Shown: piece by piece, positions 16,839-25,476 of the stretch | Layout of the letters: each line of letters opens with the position of its first letter | Position numbering within the stretch: position 1 is the stretch's first letter | Assembly: GCA_018648405.1 (NCBI GenBank) | Contig: JABGRF010000234.1 | Coordinates: forward strand, 1-34,449 | DNA: 34,449 nucleotides | Origin: Candidatus Scalindua sp. | GTDB lineage: Bacteria; Planctomycetota; Brocadiia; Brocadiales; Scalinduaceae | Reading direction: 5' to 3' | Translations under genes and position numbers: made by a program | The notes under the pieces: model-generated | Seen by the model: only the letters and a program-made list of their open reading frames with translations | Told to the model about the DNA's origin: nothing | Databases searched by the model: none

Positions 16839-17456
16839 CTATTCGTTTAATTTTGTATTAAGCTTTTCAAACGTTTCTGAAATAAGTTTAGATGCCAGGG
16901 CTCTCTCATTGTCCATTACTGAGTTGCCCTTAATCTTAGCAGACCAAATCGTTTCATTTGAAATTACGTCCACACATCTTACGGTAAATGATACTTTTGT
17001 TGTTATTGGTGATACGAATAACCCTGAGGACATTGCTCTGTAGGAAATTCCAAAACGCTCAATTTTGCCAACGACTATAGCATCAACGCCTAATTGCTTT
17101 CCCAGGTTCAAATAGTTTTGTGCTTGCAATAAATCTTCTTCTTTGAGTTTTTTAAATTTCAGTTCTTCTTCTACTGCCTTTCTATTAATAACGACATATT
17201 TTCCCCATTTTGTCAGTTCTCTGGCAGTCATGCTTGAAAGGATTGCGCCTGCGTTTGGGTCTATAGATGCTTTTGGGGCGAGTATGTTGCCTTTTTTTTT
17301 GTCGACGGGTGCTTCGAACATAATGACAGCAACTTTTTGAATCTCATCATGAGGGAAATTTTCGTTAATATCAATTTTAGAGACGGTGCCTACTGTAGCA
17401 CAGCTGGACAGAAGTAAGAATAACAGTGCGTATTTTTTCATGATAATTACTTTCAT
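16839..17456 (-). CDS. outer-membrane-type lipoprotein resembling CsgG/GNA1162-like proteins
   Basis: The 205-residue product has a type II signal peptide (KKYALLFLLLSSC), with the lipidated cysteine at residue 19 counted from ATG 17456. The in-frame ATG at 17441 (residue 6) would give a more ordinary signal peptide, and neither start has a clear Shine-Dalgarno. The mature part has KVAVIMFEAPV, GAILSSMTARELTKWGKYVV and LGVDAIVVGKIERFG. This strand-helix pattern is seen in CsgG, GNA1162 and related lipoproteins that assemble secretion pores or serve as stress factors. No curli or secretion partner is adjacent. The lipoprotein call is firm; the fold comparison is tentative. Confidence 0.85.
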   Translation of the reverse strand: MKVIIMKKYALLFLLLSSCATVGTVSKIDINENFPHDEIQKVAVIMFEAPVDKKKGNILAPKASIDPNAGAILSSMTARELTKWGKYVVINRKAVEEELKFKKLKEEDLLQAQNYLNLGKQLGVDAIVVGKIERFGISYRAMSSGLFVSPITTKVSFTVRCVDVISNETIWSAKIKGNSVMDNERALASKLISETFEKLNTKLNE

Positions 17457-17563
17457 ATTAAGCTAACAATTTATGTTCCGTGTGCCTGTTGGTAAGTATA
17501 CGGAAAATACGATGAGCCAATAAAATCCTACATTTTCTTCCCTTTGACATAGGCTAAAAACCC

Positions 17564-17591
17564 TTGACAAATCATGGTGTTGTGTTAGAAT
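17564..17591 (+). promoter_or_regulatory. strong promoter of the gap-pgk-rpe-accD run
   Basis: TTGACA (17564-17569), a 16-base spacer and TAGAAT (17586-17591), with an extended -10 TG at 17583-17584, give a near-consensus sigma-70 promoter. Transcription would begin near 17598, about 240 bases before the gap start codon. Confidence 0.75.
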
Positions 17592-17617
17592 TTTACCTCT
17601 TTGTTGTACTCATATCC

Positions 17618-17720
17618 ATAAGTATTTCCTCATTTTATAGAATACTTATATTTTGAAAAGGCAGACTTTGCATTTTAACTGAATAATCCCTTCTGAAGGC
17701 AGGAATAACAGCTTTTCAAA
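17618..17720 (+). promoter_or_regulatory. hairpin-bearing 5' leader of gap
   Basis: Two perfect 9-base inverted repeats lie in the leader: ATAAGTATT/AATACTTAT (17618-17626, 17641-17649) and TTTGAAAAG/CTTTTCAAA (17652-17660, 17712-17720). The second encloses a small CCTTC-T-GAAGG hairpin. No known riboswitch core is recognised. The rest of the leader to 17840 shows no further clear structure. Confidence 0.4.
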
Positions 17721-17837
17721 TAAGGCATCTCAACAAGTCGCGACCTGCTGGAATTATATGAACTTGCTATCTGAGGACAAATTGTCTTTGAACTGTGGAG
17801 CGGCACTATCTATTACATTGGACTGAAAGGAATCTGA

Positions 17838-18842
<1,005 letters not shown>

Positions 18843-18856
18843 ATAGATTCTATATA

Positions 18857-20053
18857 ATGAGCAAACTTTTTATCAACGAGCTTGACCTGAAAGGCAAGAG
18901 AGTATTCGTGCGGGTGGATTATAATGTTCCCTTTGATGAACAGGGGAATATTACCGATGATGCCAGGATAAGGGCCACTTTGCCAACTATTAATTATTTG
19001 CTTGATGAAGGTGCAAAAATAATTCTTGCCTCTCATCTTGGCAGGCCAGGCGGAAAGGTCTTGCCGGAATTCAGTTTAAAGCCGGTTGCCAAGAGACTTA
19101 ACAGGCTTCTGAATAAGGATGTGACATTGGCAGGAGATTGCATCGGTTCAGAGGTGAAAAAGCAGGTAGAGGCAATGCAACCTGAGGATGTCTTGCTTCT
19201 TGAAAACCTGCGTTTTCATAAAGGAGAACGGGACAATGATCCTGTGTTTGCCAAAGAGCTGGCAAGCCTGTGTGATGTGATGGTACAGGATGCGTTTGGA
19301 AATTGCCACAGAGCACATGCTTCAATGGTGGGTATGAATGAGGAAGTATCTCAGTCGGCAGCAGGGTTTCTTTTAAAGAGGGAAATTGATTATTTTGAGA
19401 AGGCTGTCAATGTTCCGTCTAGACCAGTGGTTGCTATCGTTGGCGGCGCGAAGGTATTAGATAAGATAAAAATAATAGAAAACCTGGTAAAAAAGGTTGA
19501 TAAAATAATAATTGGTGGTGCAATGGCATTTCCTTTCCTTGCGTTTAACGGATATGGAATTGGAAAAGCAACGGTAGATGAAAGCGTGGCGATAAAGGTT
19601 TTGAATATAAATAAACTTGCCAAGGAGAGGGGAGTCAAAATATATTTACCTGTGGACTTTGTGGCTGCAGATAAATTTGACGGCGATGCGGAGACTAAGC
19701 TGGTTACCTTCCAGGAAGTACCGGATAACTGGTATGCTTTAGATATCGGACCGGCAAGTACAAAGCTTTTTTCTGAAGCCATGCAAAATGCGAAAACCAT
19801 AATTTGGAATGGTCCGATGGGAGCATTTGAAATAGACGCCTTCAGCAGGGGTACATACTCAATGGTAGAATCAGTTGTAACAGCTTATGCGTTAACCATT
19901 GTAGGAGGCGGAGATACAGACCTTGCATTTCACAGGATGGGGGAATCGTACAAGGTATCATTTATCTCCACAGGCGGCGGTGCATTTCTAGAGTTGTTGG
20001 AAGGTAAAGAATTGCCCGGTGTCGCGGCACTGACAGATAAACCAGAGTCATAA
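18857..20053 (+). CDS. pgk: phosphoglycerate kinase
   Basis: The 398-residue enzyme transfers phosphate between 1,3-bisphosphoglycerate and ADP. Seen are [58 protein letters not shown] and the nucleotide loop GGGDT, all family hallmarks. I chose ATG 18857 ([16 protein letters not shown]) because it matches the usual N-terminus; the frame is open to 18788 but would overlap gap. The Shine-Dalgarno is weak, and 14 bases separate it from the gap stop, so translational coupling is likely. Confidence 0.97.
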   Translation: MSKLFINELDLKGKRVFVRVDYNVPFDEQGNITDDARIRATLPTINYLLDEGAKIILASHLGRPGGKVLPEFSLKPVAKRLNRLLNKDVTLAGDCIGSEVKKQVEAMQPEDVLLLENLRFHKGERDNDPVFAKELASLCDVMVQDAFGNCHRAHASMVGMNEEVSQSAAGFLLKREIDYFEKAVNVPSRPVVAIVGGAKVLDKIKIIENLVKKVDKIIIGGAMAFPFLAFNGYGIGKATVDESVAIKVLNINKLAKERGVKIYLPVDFVAADKFDGDAETKLVTFQEVPDNWYALDIGPASTKLFSEAMQNAKTIIWNGPMGAFEIDAFSRGTYSMVESVVTAYALTIVGGGDTDLAFHRMGESYKVSFISTGGGAFLELLEGKELPGVAALTDKPES

Positions 20054-20070
20054 ATTAAAGAGTGAAAGAA

Positions 20071-20751
20071 ATGCAAACAAAAATATCTGCGTCAATACTT
20101 TCTGCCGATTCAACTCAGTTGGGGAATGAAATTAAAAAGGTAGAGCAGGCAGGCGTTGACTTAATTCATATAGATGTTATGGATGGCCATTTTGTTCCGA
20201 ACATTACGATGGGGCCATTTATAGTTGAGGGAATAAAAAAAATTTCCAAAGTTCCTCTCGATATCCATCTCATGATTGAGAATCCGGATAAATATGTAGA
20301 GTCATTTACGCAGAAGACAGATAAGGATGATATCCTGACTTTTCATATAGAGGCAACAGATGATCCATTGAGTGTTATCAATTTAATCAAAGATAGAGGA
20401 TTAAAAGCGGGAGTTGCTGTTAACCCCGATACGCACGAACGGACTGTTGAAAAGTTACTTGAATCTATAGACATGCTTCTTGTAATGACGGTCTATCCGG
20501 GATTTTCAGGCCAGGCTTTCAAGAAAGACGTATGTGAAAAAATAAAAAAGTTGAGGGAAATAGCTCCTGAAAGTCTTGATATTGAAGTGGATGGTGGTAT
20601 AAAACCGGAAACTATTTCTGATGCAGCATCTGCTGGTGCAAATGTCTTTGCTGCGGCAACGTCTATTTTTGCAAAGGATGACTATAAAGAAGCAATAGAA
20701 GCGCTCCGTAAAGAAGCGCAGAAAAATTCCTTTATGTTAATGAAAAACTGA
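20071..20751 (+). CDS. rpe: ribulose-phosphate 3-epimerase
   Basis: This 226-residue TIM-barrel enzyme interconverts ribulose 5-phosphate and xylulose 5-phosphate in the pentose phosphate pathway. Seen are the N-terminal [27 protein letters not shown] with metal-binding His and Asp, DIHLMI, and VDGGIKPET with the catalytic Asp. I chose ATG 20071; a GTG at 20062 would add three residues. Its gap of 17 bases after pgk supports one operon. The family is certain; a few homologous sugar-phosphate epimerases (AlsE-like) share the fold, but the motifs match Rpe. Confidence 0.95.
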   Translation: MQTKISASILSADSTQLGNEIKKVEQAGVDLIHIDVMDGHFVPNITMGPFIVEGIKKISKVPLDIHLMIENPDKYVESFTQKTDKDDILTFHIEATDDPLSVINLIKDRGLKAGVAVNPDTHERTVEKLLESIDMLLVMTVYPGFSGQAFKKDVCEKIKKLREIAPESLDIEVDGGIKPETISDAASAGANVFAAATSIFAKDDYKEAIEALRKEAQKNSFMLMKN

Positions 20752-20836
20752 GGCTATACTTTAGAAAAAATGCAAGAAACTGAAGGGCTGGATAGACGCC
20801 TAGAGTTTTAATAGAAAAGTTGTGGGAGAAAAATAA

Positions 20837-21661
20837 TTGTTCTTTAGAAAGAAAAAAAATGTACCCGATGGATTATGGCAAAGGTGCGATGGATGTAAAA
20901 GTGTCGTTTATAAAAAAAAGGTGGAGGAGAAACATAATGTTTGTCCGGAATGTAATCACCACTTTAGGTTGTCTACTGCTGAGCGCATAGATATAACACT
21001 CGACAAAGACAGTTTTGAAGAATATTGGAATGATATGATGCCTGCTGATCCATTAAAATTTATGGATCGTATAAAATATAAAGATCGGATTGTAAGTGAA
21101 CAGAAAAAAACAAAGTTAAATGAAGCTGCCACGGTTGGAAAAGGCTTAATTGATGGAAAGAAAGTTGTTTTTGGCCTTACGGATTCAAGCTTTATAATGG
21201 GGAGCATGGGATCTGTGGTAGGAGAGAAGATTACAAGAGCAGCCGAAATGGCACTGGAACTGAGATTACCTCTTATTATTGTCTCAGGTTCAGGAGGTGG
21301 GGCAAGAATGCACGAAGGGGCCTTTTCTCTTATGCAAATGGCGAAGACATGTGCCGCCATTGCCAGACTTCAGGATGCAGGGTTGCTGTTTATATCTGTA
21401 CTTACTGATCCGACACTAGGGGGTGTCATGGCAAGCTTTGCCTCACAGGGAGACATTATAATGGCAGAACCCGGTGCGCTTGTGGGATTTGCGGGCCCAA
21501 GGGTTATTAAAGAGACTATCAGGAAAACACTTCCCAAGGGATTTCAGTCTGCAGAATCCATGCTTAAGCATGGATTTATTGACATAATTGTTTCACGCGA
21601 TCGATTAAAGCAGGAGATTTCAAAAATCCTGGACTATTGTAATAGTAACTGCAGTAGTTAA
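20837..21661 (+). CDS. accD: acetyl-CoA carboxylase carboxyltransferase subunit beta
   Basis: The 274-residue subunit pairs with AccA to move CO2 from biotin to acetyl-CoA, forming malonyl-CoA for fatty acid synthesis. The start is TTG, supported by GGGAGA 7 bases upstream. Residues 17-39 form the Cys4 zinc ribbon (CDGC and CPEC; Cys17, Cys20, Cys36, Cys39). The carboxyltransferase core has IIVSGSGGGARMHEGAFSLM and SVLTDPTLGGVMASFASQGD, then PGALVGFAGPRVI. AccA is not in the window. It lies 85 bases after rpe. Biotin supply is represented nearby by bioA. Confidence 0.96.
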   Translation: MFFRKKKNVPDGLWQRCDGCKSVVYKKKVEEKHNVCPECNHHFRLSTAERIDITLDKDSFEEYWNDMMPADPLKFMDRIKYKDRIVSEQKKTKLNEAATVGKGLIDGKKVVFGLTDSSFIMGSMGSVVGEKITRAAEMALELRLPLIIVSGSGGGARMHEGAFSLMQMAKTCAAIARLQDAGLLFISVLTDPTLGGVMASFASQGDIIMAEPGALVGFAGPRVIKETIRKTLPKGFQSAESMLKHGFIDIIVSRDRLKQEISKILDYCNSNCSS

Positions 21662-21731
21662 ATTGTAATTGTTGAATTTGATGTTATAATATTGTAATAT
21701 TTCGTATGTAAGTATTTGCTGGAAAACAAAA

Positions 21732-21803
21732 TCCTCGGTAGCTCAATGGTAGAGTGGGTGACTGTTAATCATTAGGTTGTAGGTTCGAATCCTACCCGAG
21801 GAG
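21732..21803 (+). tRNA. trnN: tRNA-Asn (GUU)
   Basis: The 72-base gene folds as a standard cloverleaf. The acceptor arm TCCTCGG (21732-21738) pairs with CCGAGGA (21796-21802), with discriminator G at 21803. The anticodon loop CTGTTAA (21762-21768) has GTT at 21764-21766, reading Asn codons. The T loop GGTTCGAATCC is present. The 3' CCA is not encoded. Confidence 0.96.
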
Positions 21804-21810
21804 CATTATA

Positions 21811-21838
21811 AAAAACCCACCTTTTTGGTGGGTTTTTT
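21811..21838 (+). terminator. intrinsic terminator after tRNA-Asn
   Basis: AACCCACC and GGTGGGTT form a stem around a TTTTT loop, followed by a T run ending at 21838 and preceded by an A run. It is symmetrical enough to also end the convergent DUF1566 gene transcript. Confidence 0.85.
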
Positions 21839-21866
21839 AATACTCTTTTTTTGTGTTGGCCGGAAA

Positions 21867-22445
21867 TCAATTGAGTGAACGAACCGGACGGACATATCGG
21901 TTTTTGTAACGCCACCGTACGTTACCAAGGCTGAAGTAAACACTCCAGGTGTTGCTGCCATGTTTATCGCCAGACCAGATCCCCCACTGTTCCTCGTCAA
22001 AGATGGGGTCTATGTGAAGGGCATTCGTCTTGCCCGGTTCAAGCAGTGATGCCGCTTCCTCTATAGTCGGTAGTCTCCAGTCGCTATACCCGGCATACTT
22101 CAGGGTGTTCAACTTCCTTACCCATCCATTCGCTGCATTCCACTGCATATACTCTTTAGAACCTGACTGGAGCCACATCAGTCCGGTGGCATGGTCTATT
22201 ACCACATTGCCTCCTTTTATCGACTTCTTCTCGTAGTTGTGAATGATTGTACTGTGCCCATAAAATCCCCACTCATCAAACTTTCGTATATAAATTTCTG
22301 GCATTGACTCTGCTTCAGAAACAGACAAATTTCTGTAAGACGAACGCAGGTTTACCCTTTGTGGATTCTCTTCTGCTGATTGTATCGTCAGGGCTGAAAG
22401 AAGAACAAATGATACAACTAAGATATATAGTAACTGTTTTTTCAT
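21867..22445 (-). CDS. secreted DUF1566 (Lcl-type) domain protein
   Basis: I chose ATG 22445 (KKQLLYILVVSFVLLSALTI signal peptide, cut near SAE), with AGAGG upstream, giving 192 residues. A frame reaching 22493 would add a non-signal head. The mature part carries the DUF1566/Lcl C-terminal pattern: VIDHATGLMWLQSG, YAGYSDWRLPTIEEAASLL, IWSGDKHGSNTWSVYFSLG and a closing YVRPVRSLN. Relatives are secreted or cell-surface proteins that resemble C-type-lectin-like folds; ligands are mostly unknown. It faces the tRNA across a shared terminator. No partner gene is evident. Confidence 0.88.
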   Translation of the reverse strand: MKKQLLYILVVSFVLLSALTIQSAEENPQRVNLRSSYRNLSVSEAESMPEIYIRKFDEWGFYGHSTIIHNYEKKSIKGGNVVIDHATGLMWLQSGSKEYMQWNAANGWVRKLNTLKYAGYSDWRLPTIEEAASLLEPGKTNALHIDPIFDEEQWGIWSGDKHGSNTWSVYFSLGNVRWRYKNRYVRPVRSLN

Positions 22446-22540
22446 GTTTTTTTGCCTCTGGGTGAGCCGGTTTAAAATTGCCAAGACTTTCATTGACCTG
22501 TAGCTTAACCGGTATCCATAAGATAAGTAAAATTAAAAAT

Positions 22541-22624
22541 TTAATATGTTCTGGCAAGACGAAAACCTAAGTAGTAGTGTCGGTAAGACTGGGCGCGGGT
22601 AAGGCAAATCTGTTACTACAGATT
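22541..22624 (-). pseudogene. C-terminal remnant of a sulfatase-modifying-factor (FGE) domain
   Basis: Two frames together read as the end of this fold: ICSNRFALP in one and QSYRHYYLGFRLARTY-stop in another. The family ends with a pattern like RCxxRYxxxPxYRxYYxGFRLAR. A shift is needed around 22580-22595, and nothing of the upstream 200-plus residues remains. Its 5' side abuts the stop of the UreH-like gene directly, so a deletion or insertion joined the two. The rest of 22446-22540 shows nothing. Confidence 0.55.
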
Positions 22625-23293
22625 TTAATGACAACAATGTTCTGCGGCCAGGCTGGATAGTTTTAATACTAAACTTGAGATTCCTATAAATATCAGGAAA
22701 ATACCAATATATATTGATGCTTTACCGTTAAAGTATTTTATCGGTTTCTTTACTAGTAGCGAAATACCTGAAAGTGCAGGAAGAGTACCTATCCAGAATG
22801 ATGTAAGCAGTATACCTCCCCATAGAGGGTTGTTTGTTGCGATTGCTATTAAGATGAAGCCGTATAACCATCCACACGGTAATAAAGGGCTTAGCAGGCC
22901 TATTAAAAAGCTTGAAACCGAATGAGAAGTTTTGGTTTCAAGTAACCGGCCAACCCTGTTCTGGTAAAACAGTTTCAGGAAGGCAGGTTGTTTAATATGC
23001 AGTTGCCCTTTCCTCATTATGCTGAAACCTATAACCAGAAAGCTGGCACTCAAAAAGACAGTAGAGATGATGGAGATATATTTCATCTCAGAATTAATAA
23101 ATTCAGATCCCAGGAATCCGGCAAGCGCGCCTACACTAAAATAACCAAGTAGCCGTCCAAGGTGGTAATTGACAAGGCCCTTTCTGCTTTGAGCACCCGC
23201 TGTTACAGCCAGGGCGCCGCACATTCCAACACAGTGTATGCTGCCGATAATGCTTGCTGCAATGATTGCAAACGGTACCAAGGCTGGCAGCAT
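22625..23293 (-). CDS. sulfite exporter TauE/UreH-type membrane protein of the cbb3 locus
   Basis: The 222-residue product has about six membrane segments, with GSIHCVGMCGALAV near the start and SPLLPCGWLYGFIL in the middle. Paired HCxGMCG and PCGWLY motifs mark the UreH/TauE-like group often encoded next to cbb3 oxidase assembly genes and thought to handle metals or thiols. I chose ATG 23293 because AGGAT lies 8 bases upstream. A TTG at 23335 would overlap ccoG by 17 bases. The C-terminus is AAEHCCH, a possible metal-binding end. Transport substrate is not established; copper for the oxidase is a reasonable guess. Confidence 0.85.
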   Translation of the reverse strand: MLPALVPFAIIAASIIGSIHCVGMCGALAVTAGAQSRKGLVNYHLGRLLGYFSVGALAGFLGSEFINSEMKYISIISTVFLSASFLVIGFSIMRKGQLHIKQPAFLKLFYQNRVGRLLETKTSHSVSSFLIGLLSPLLPCGWLYGFILIAIATNNPLWGGILLTSFWIGTLPALSGISLLVKKPIKYFNGKASIYIGIFLIFIGISSLVLKLSSLAAEHCCH

Positions 23294-23318
23294 ATCACTT
23301 ATCCTGTTTATTATGTTA

Positions 23319-24716
23319 TTAGATAGGTCCAACAAGGCTGATTTCCTTTATATATTTCTGAGTTATATCTTTTGATTTTGTTGTAATCTGCAATCGAAAT
23401 TTGTGGTGGCTCTTTTTTTCTAAAATTGACTTTGGGAATTTTATAAAAATATGATTCTTCTTTGCCTCTCCGGGTGGAATTACCACCGGAAGTGTTGACG
23501 CTATAATTTCAATCTTTGTGTTCTCAATTTTACCTGTTCGCATGACATCAACTTCCATCTTTACAGCGCTCTGGTTTTTAAGGCTAAGCGTAAAATGGTT
23601 TGCTATTAAAACCCTCTCTTTTGATGTCTTCAGTACCTGATAAGGGGTTTCATGTGCTCTTAATACTGTGATGTCCAGACCAGATCTGTTAAAGACAAAT
23701 AGAAACAGTCCGATGACAGAAAGAATGGTTAGGCCAAGGTAGATATTTGTCTTCATCTTCCAGAAGACCGTTTTCTCTCCTTTCAATCCGTTTTCTGATT
23801 CATATCGAATGAGTCCTTCCGGCTTTTTTGTTATTCGCATTATCTCGTTACACGCATCGATGCAGGAGGTACATGCGATACATTCCATCTGGATGCCGTG
23901 GCGAATATCAATCCCTGTGGGGCAGACTGCAACACATTTGAGGCAGTCTATACAATCTCCCCTTTTTTTAGATCTGGTCTTGCTGCCCTTTCGCGGTTCA
24001 CCTCTCTTCTCATCATAAGCAACGACAAGAGAGTCTTCATCCATTAATACGGATTGAAGTCTGCCGTATGGACATATAACAGTGCAGAGACGCTCTTTAA
24101 ACCACCCGAAGTTAAGGAGGATAATGAGTGTCGTTGTGTTTACTATTAAAAATGTCGTCAGTGCATTAGAGGGAGGGCTCAGGGCCATAGACACTAGTGC
24201 GCCGGGACCGGTAAAGTAAGCAAAAAAGGTGTGAGACAGGATTAAGCTAACGGTGAAAAACAGAAACCATTTGACAGCCGCCTTTACTATTTTTTCATTG
24301 TCAAAAGGCTTTTCATGAAGCTTCTTTCTGGCAATATGGTTTCCTTCTACAAGAGTTTCAATCTTTCGGAAGATTCCATCAATAGGGATTGTTTGAGGAC
24401 ATGCCCAACCGCACCATACTCGCCCCCATACCGATGTGGCAAACAACAGGCCCAGTGAGAAGCTTGCTATGACAAAGAAAAGCAGTGGCGCGTCATGACT
24501 CCAGAAGTTCAGACCAAAAAATGCAAATCTGCGATCCGGTAGATTAATGAGAATAGCAGGCAGGCCGTTTATTTTAATCCAGGGAAGAATTATGAATATG
24601 GAGATTAACACCCATTGAGAGAGGTCCCTCTGTTTTCTAAAGAACCCGTGTGCCGCCATTGGGAATTGGTTTATGCGAAAGCCGTCTTCCGGCAGTTTTT
24701 GAGTACTCTCCACCAT
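23319..24716 (-). CDS. ccoG: cbb3 oxidase assembly ferredoxin-like protein CcoG
   Basis: The 465-residue membrane protein has several transmembrane segments in its first half with GRVWCGWACPQTI, and two 4Fe-4S cluster motifs (CIDCLKCVAVCP and CIACTSCIDAC, about 255-290). The C-terminal FixG-type immunoglobulin-like domain contains ETPYQVLK and SLKNQSAVKMEVDV. CcoG/RdxA/FixG is a Cu(II) reductase that helps deliver copper to the oxidase. Its ATG follows the ccoP stop by one base, indicating tight coupling. Confidence 0.95.
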   Translation of the reverse strand: MVESTQKLPEDGFRINQFPMAAHGFFRKQRDLSQWVLISIFIILPWIKINGLPAILINLPDRRFAFFGLNFWSHDAPLLFFVIASFSLGLLFATSVWGRVWCGWACPQTIPIDGIFRKIETLVEGNHIARKKLHEKPFDNEKIVKAAVKWFLFFTVSLILSHTFFAYFTGPGALVSMALSPPSNALTTFLIVNTTTLIILLNFGWFKERLCTVICPYGRLQSVLMDEDSLVVAYDEKRGEPRKGSKTRSKKRGDCIDCLKCVAVCPTGIDIRHGIQMECIACTSCIDACNEIMRITKKPEGLIRYESENGLKGEKTVFWKMKTNIYLGLTILSVIGLFLFVFNRSGLDITVLRAHETPYQVLKTSKERVLIANHFTLSLKNQSAVKMEVDVMRTGKIENTKIEIIASTLPVVIPPGEAKKNHIFIKFPKSILEKKSHHKFRLQITTKSKDITQKYIKEISLVGPI

Positions 24717-24717
24717 C

Positions 24718-25308
24718 TTATTCTTCTACAAGCTCACCGTCAGGTTCTTTCGCATTCTCTACGATGGTTCCTTGTACTGACTTTATATAAGCTGCTATAT
24801 GCAGAATTTGCTGCTCAGGAATTCTGTCTTCCCATGCAGCCATGCCATTGTCAGGAATTCCGGATCTGATAGAAACTGCGATATCGCTGATTTTCCCTTT
24901 ACCATGCAACCAGTAATTGTCAATAAGATTCGGCCCAATCATACCTTCCCCGGACTCTCCGTGGCAAAGGGCGCATAGTTCACCGAAAATTTCCACTCCC
25001 TCTGCCAGGGCAGCAGGATCCTGCAAAAGTACTAAAAGCTCACTTTCGTTGACTTCAGTCTGTTGTGTCGATGTCGATGTTTCTGTCTGTGTTTGTGCCT
25101 CCTTTAATTTTATCGCATAGGCACCCATTAATTCATCCTTGCTGTGACTCCCGAAGTGATAGCCAACAAAGAAAATAGCCAGAAGGGCTGTAAAATAGAA
25201 AATATACATCAGCCATGCTGGACATGGATTGTCATATTCGGTAATGCCATCATACTCGTAGCCCTCTATTACTTTGTCTTCATACCGTTGTGTTTTATCT
25301 TCACTCAT
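24718..25308 (-). CDS. ccoP: cbb3 oxidase subunit III, single-haem CcoP
   Basis: The 196-residue product begins with the FixP N-terminal signature GITEYDNPCPAWLMY and one membrane helix (about 32-50). It then has a spacer rich in Thr and Gln and one cytochrome c domain with Cys112, Cys115, His116 (CALCH) and a likely axial Met156 (NGMAAW). The usual CcoP is near 300 residues with two c haems, so this is a short monohaem form. CcoP passes electrons from the donor to CcoO. Its ATG overlaps the ccoQ stop (ATGA). A Glu-rich tail ends the protein. Confidence 0.93.
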   Translation of the reverse strand: MSEDKTQRYEDKVIEGYEYDGITEYDNPCPAWLMYIFYFTALLAIFFVGYHFGSHSKDELMGAYAIKLKEAQTQTETSTSTQQTEVNESELLVLLQDPAALAEGVEIFGELCALCHGESGEGMIGPNLIDNYWLHGKGKISDIAVSIRSGIPDNGMAAWEDRIPEQQILHIAAYIKSVQGTIVENAKEPDGELVEE

Positions 25309-25475
25309 GTCAGATTCTCCTCACGAAGTGGTAGTTTAGATAAATAGTCATAGTGTTTTTTAGAACCTTTTCTGTAAGCCCAGAATACAGCGCCTATAAA
25401 GACGGAGAAGAATAGAAAGAATCCGATTATAATTAAATATATATCATTAAATTGGGATAACGCCAGCTGTTTCAT
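25305..25475 (-). CDS. ccoQ: cbb3 oxidase small subunit CcoQ
   Basis: This 56-residue gene has GGAG upstream of its ATG. One membrane helix (about 13-33, YLIIIGFFLFFSVFIGAVFW) is followed by a basic stretch AYRKGSKKHYDYL, the typical CcoQ plan. Its start is one base after the ccoNO stop and its TGA overlaps the ccoP ATG. CcoQ stabilises the complex in other bacteria. Gene position and size make the call firm although sequence identity in this family is low. Confidence 0.85.
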   Translation of the reverse strand: MKQLALSQFNDIYLIIIGFFLFFSVFIGAVFWAYRKGSKKHYDYLSKLPLREENLT

Positions 25476-25476
25476 A

